Source of the DNA: an uncultured Erysipelotrichaceae bacterium
Lineage (GTDB): Bacteria > Bacillota_I > Bacilli_A > Erysipelotrichales > Erysipelotrichaceae
NCBI GenBank assembly: GCA_902795525.1
Contig: CADBLN010000114.1
Location: 1 to 7,622, forward strand
DNA length: 7,622 bases
Direction of reading: 5' to 3'
In this document: in pieces, positions 6,549 through 7,622 of the stretch
Layout of the letters: each line of letters begins with the position of its first letter
Numbering within the stretch: the first letter of the stretch is position 1
Position numbers and translations under genes: made by a program
Notes under the pieces: model-generated
The model's database searches: none
The model's input: the letters and a program-made list of their open reading frames with translations, nothing else
What the model was told of the DNA's origin: nothing

Positions 6549-7328
6549 CTAGAATAGGTGATATAAATGTTCAATGTATTCAACTGGTCTGAAATGAGCT
6601 AAACGCATTTCCTTAGTTGAAAGTGTTGTTTCAATTGAACTGGTCCCTTTTAAGTTAATTACATATCGATCAAAACACAATAAGGATGTTTCATCAAATT
6701 TGCTAACTATTTTGATAATGTTGTTTCCTGACAAAATTAATGGCACTCCTAGAGAATGATGTCTGTCATGATGGCTTCCTGTTACCTCTGTCAATTCCAT
6801 TACCTCAAGCCCAACTTCAACAACCGCACCCTTTAGTGAACGATTATAAGCTGTGGAACCAACTTGTGTACAAACACACAAACCTGTACCACGGAAAGTC
6901 TCCAGTTTCTTATCATTTATATACACTTCCATTGTTTGGCTTCTAACAATGTTTTCAATTCTCGCTTCATTCACTGCTAAATACGTTTTTTGATTTTCGC
7001 CATCTACTTTTATCTGTAACAATTTTTTGTTTTCAATTGTTGGAGTCTTATTCAAAATATCATCTAAATATTGATCGAGCTCATCATTTGTATAATCCGC
7101 AAAGAATCCCAATGTTCCTGTATTAATCCCTGTAAATATTACAGTATCAAGTGAATTGATATACTTATGAACGGCGGACAGAAAAGTTCCATCCCCTCCA
7201 ACAACACAAACTATATCAGGATCCTTATCTGAATAGCTCATCCCATTATTAAAAAGGAATCTTTGAACTTCCTTCGCTACTCTAATTGACTCATTATCTT
7301 CCTTTGTGACTACCGCAAACTTTCTCAA
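6549..7328 (-). CDS. nadK: NAD kinase (ATP-NAD kinase family)
   Basis: NAD kinase phosphorylates NAD to NADP and is normally the only route to NADP. With a TTG start at 7328 the protein is 259 residues (MRKFAVVTKED...), typical of the short Firmicutes form. Motifs are the catalytic/ATP-site VVGGDGTFLSAV (42-53), the loop INTGTLGFFAD (68-78), the substrate-site NEA (120-122) and FRGTGLCVCTQVGSTAYNRS (145-164). The last block differs from the common FRGDGL..STP(T/S)GSTAYN: Asp is Thr148, Pro is Gln155 and the next residue is Val156. The usual LTEI...NNR..R segment is LTEVTGSHHDRHHSLG (179-194). A longer frame from TTG 7349 is open, but AGGAAGTG at 7335-7342 lies between the two TTGs and is spaced six bases from 7328, and the predicted transcript starts near 7345. 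The gene lies 51 bases upstream of the EIICB-like gene and probably heads that operon. It is divergent from a CYTH gene, its neighbour in related genomes. Confidence 0.94.
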   Translation of the reverse strand: MRKFAVVTKEDNESIRVAKEVQRFLFNNGMSYSDKDPDIVCVVGGDGTFLSAVHKYINSLDTVIFTGINTGTLGFFADYTNDELDQYLDDILNKTPTIENKKLLQIKVDGENQKTYLAVNEARIENIVRSQTMEVYINDKKLETFRGTGLCVCTQVGSTAYNRSLKGAVVEVGLEVMELTEVTGSHHDRHHSLGVPLILSGNNIIKIVSKFDETSLLCFDRYVINLKGTSSIETTLSTKEMRLAHFRPVEYIEHLYHLF

Positions 7329-7334
7329 TTTATT

Positions 7335-7342
7335 CACTTCCT
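7335..7342 (-). promoter_or_regulatory. Ribosome binding site deciding the nadK TTG start
   Basis: AGGAAGTG on the minus strand is followed by six bases (AATAAA) and then TTG at 7328-7326. It favours that TTG over the upstream in-frame TTG at 7349, which has no Shine-Dalgarno before it. Confidence 0.75.
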
Positions 7343-7351
7343 GTCGCAATT

Positions 7352-7360
7352 ATTGTATCA
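7352..7360 (-). promoter_or_regulatory. Predicted extended -10 promoter element for nadK
   Basis: The minus strand reads TGATACAAT, an extended -10 (TGn plus TACAAT, one mismatch to TATAAT). The region 17 bases upstream (TAGAAT) is a poor -35, as is common with extended -10 promoters. The predicted start is near 7345, leaving a leader of about 17 bases to the TTG at 7328. Confidence 0.55.
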
Positions 7361-7381
7361 TATTAAGCAGAGGTATTCTAT

Positions 7382-7622
7382 ATGCAAGCAAAAGAGGAAC
7401 TTGAGTTAAAAACACTATTAACGCGAAAACAATTCGAGAATCTAAAAGCTGAATTTGAGGGCTTGGTTTTCGTCCCTCAAGTCAACATCTATTATGCCAG
7501 CAAGAACAGTGATCACTATGCTTTCAGGATAAGGGTTAGAAATGGAGTTCAGCTTTTTACCTTAAAACAAAAGCTAGATGGCAAAACCATGGAATACGAG
7601 AAAGAGTTTGAAGGCGATTTTG
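7382..7622 (+). CDS. CYTH-domain protein, N-terminal part (3' end outside window)
   Basis: Eighty codons are present before the right edge. CYTH (CyaB/thiamine-triphosphatase) proteins form a beta-tunnel that binds triphosphate compounds or polyphosphate with divalent metal. The signature ExExK is present near the start as EELELK (Glu6, Glu8, Lys10). Alternating basic strands follow: FRIRVRNG (48-55, Arg49/51/53) and FTLKQK (59-64, Lys62/64). An acidic strand EYEKEFE (71-77) comes next. This order is typical of Firmicutes YjbK-like members. The start ATG 7382 has AGAGGT at 7369-7374, seven bases upstream. Proximity to nadK matches the Bacillus yjbK...ppnK neighbourhood, although here the genes are divergent. 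The substrate cannot be told from the fragment. Confidence 0.9.
   Translation, partial: MQAKEELELKTLLTRKQFENLKAEFEGLVFVPQVNIYYASKNSDHYAFRIRVRNGVQLFTLKQKLDGKTMEYEKEFEGDF

Larger units (their letters stand above)
7333..7361 (+). promoter_or_regulatory. Possible promoter of the CYTH gene
   Basis: A weak TTCACT (7333-7338) and TATCAT (7356-7361) are 17 bases apart, giving a start near 7368 just before the ribosome site AGAGGT (7369-7374). The -10 overlaps the nadK -10 on the other strand. The match is modest; it is placed mainly because the gene must start transcription in this short gap. Confidence 0.4.

Noticed and set aside
6549..7349. NAD kinase starting at TTG 7349
   Set aside because: This TTG precedes the Shine-Dalgarno and lies at or before the predicted transcript start; TTG 7328 has correct spacing and matches the usual family N-terminus.
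1..7622. CRISPR arrays, tRNA/rRNA genes, insertion sequences, phage genes or a defence island
   Set aside because: No direct-repeat array, cloverleaf, transposase or terminal inverted repeats were seen; all space is filled by housekeeping-type genes and short promoter gaps.

Overview
The window is AT-rich with closely packed genes. Its proteins are typical of low-GC Gram-positive bacteria (Firmicutes sensu lato), and they feel closest to Erysipelotrichia-like gut or oral lineages. That placement is an impression from sequence style and was not tested. TGA is used as a genuine stop and TGG encodes Trp, so the code is standard bacterial rather than the mycoplasma code. There are no rRNA, tRNA, CRISPR or insertion-sequence features, and no gap between genes exceeds about 65 bases.

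Layout from left to right. (1) The N-terminal 273 codons of mutL run leftward out of the window. (2) A two-gene rightward unit follows: a nucleoside phosphorylase and a DUF937-type low-complexity protein, ending at a strong hairpin. (3) mutS runs leftward and converges on that hairpin, which contains the mutS stop codon. (4) Upstream of mutS in the same direction is a PTS EIIC-EIIB-like membrane protein whose stop overlaps the mutS start (ATGA). (5) Upstream again, 51 bases away, is NAD kinase (nadK). (6) Divergent from nadK is the start of a CYTH-domain gene that runs out of the right edge.

The likely leftward transcription unit is nadK - EIICB-like - mutS, with a possible internal promoter before the EIICB-like gene. 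mutL and mutS encode the two core mismatch-repair proteins and are often adjacent. Here the rightward phosphorylase/DUF937 pair separates them, and mutL has its own promoter. NAD kinase next to a CYTH gene resembles the yjbK-yjbL-yjbM-ppnK region of Bacillus subtilis, but the two are divergent here.

The most unusual element is the EIICB-like gene. It keeps the overall PTS glucose-family architecture but has lost the signature GITE glutamate in EIIC. The phosphorylated Cys and the following Arg of EIIB are also displaced or missing, and the gene is translationally coupled to mutS. It looks like a PTS relative that no longer phosphorylates sugar by the usual route. Other notable points are an apparently leaderless mutL whose promoter lies almost exactly on top of the divergent phosphorylase promoter, an internally duplicated DUF937 protein with repeated C-terminal motifs, and an NAD kinase with altered residues in its usual GDG...TPTGSTAY loop.
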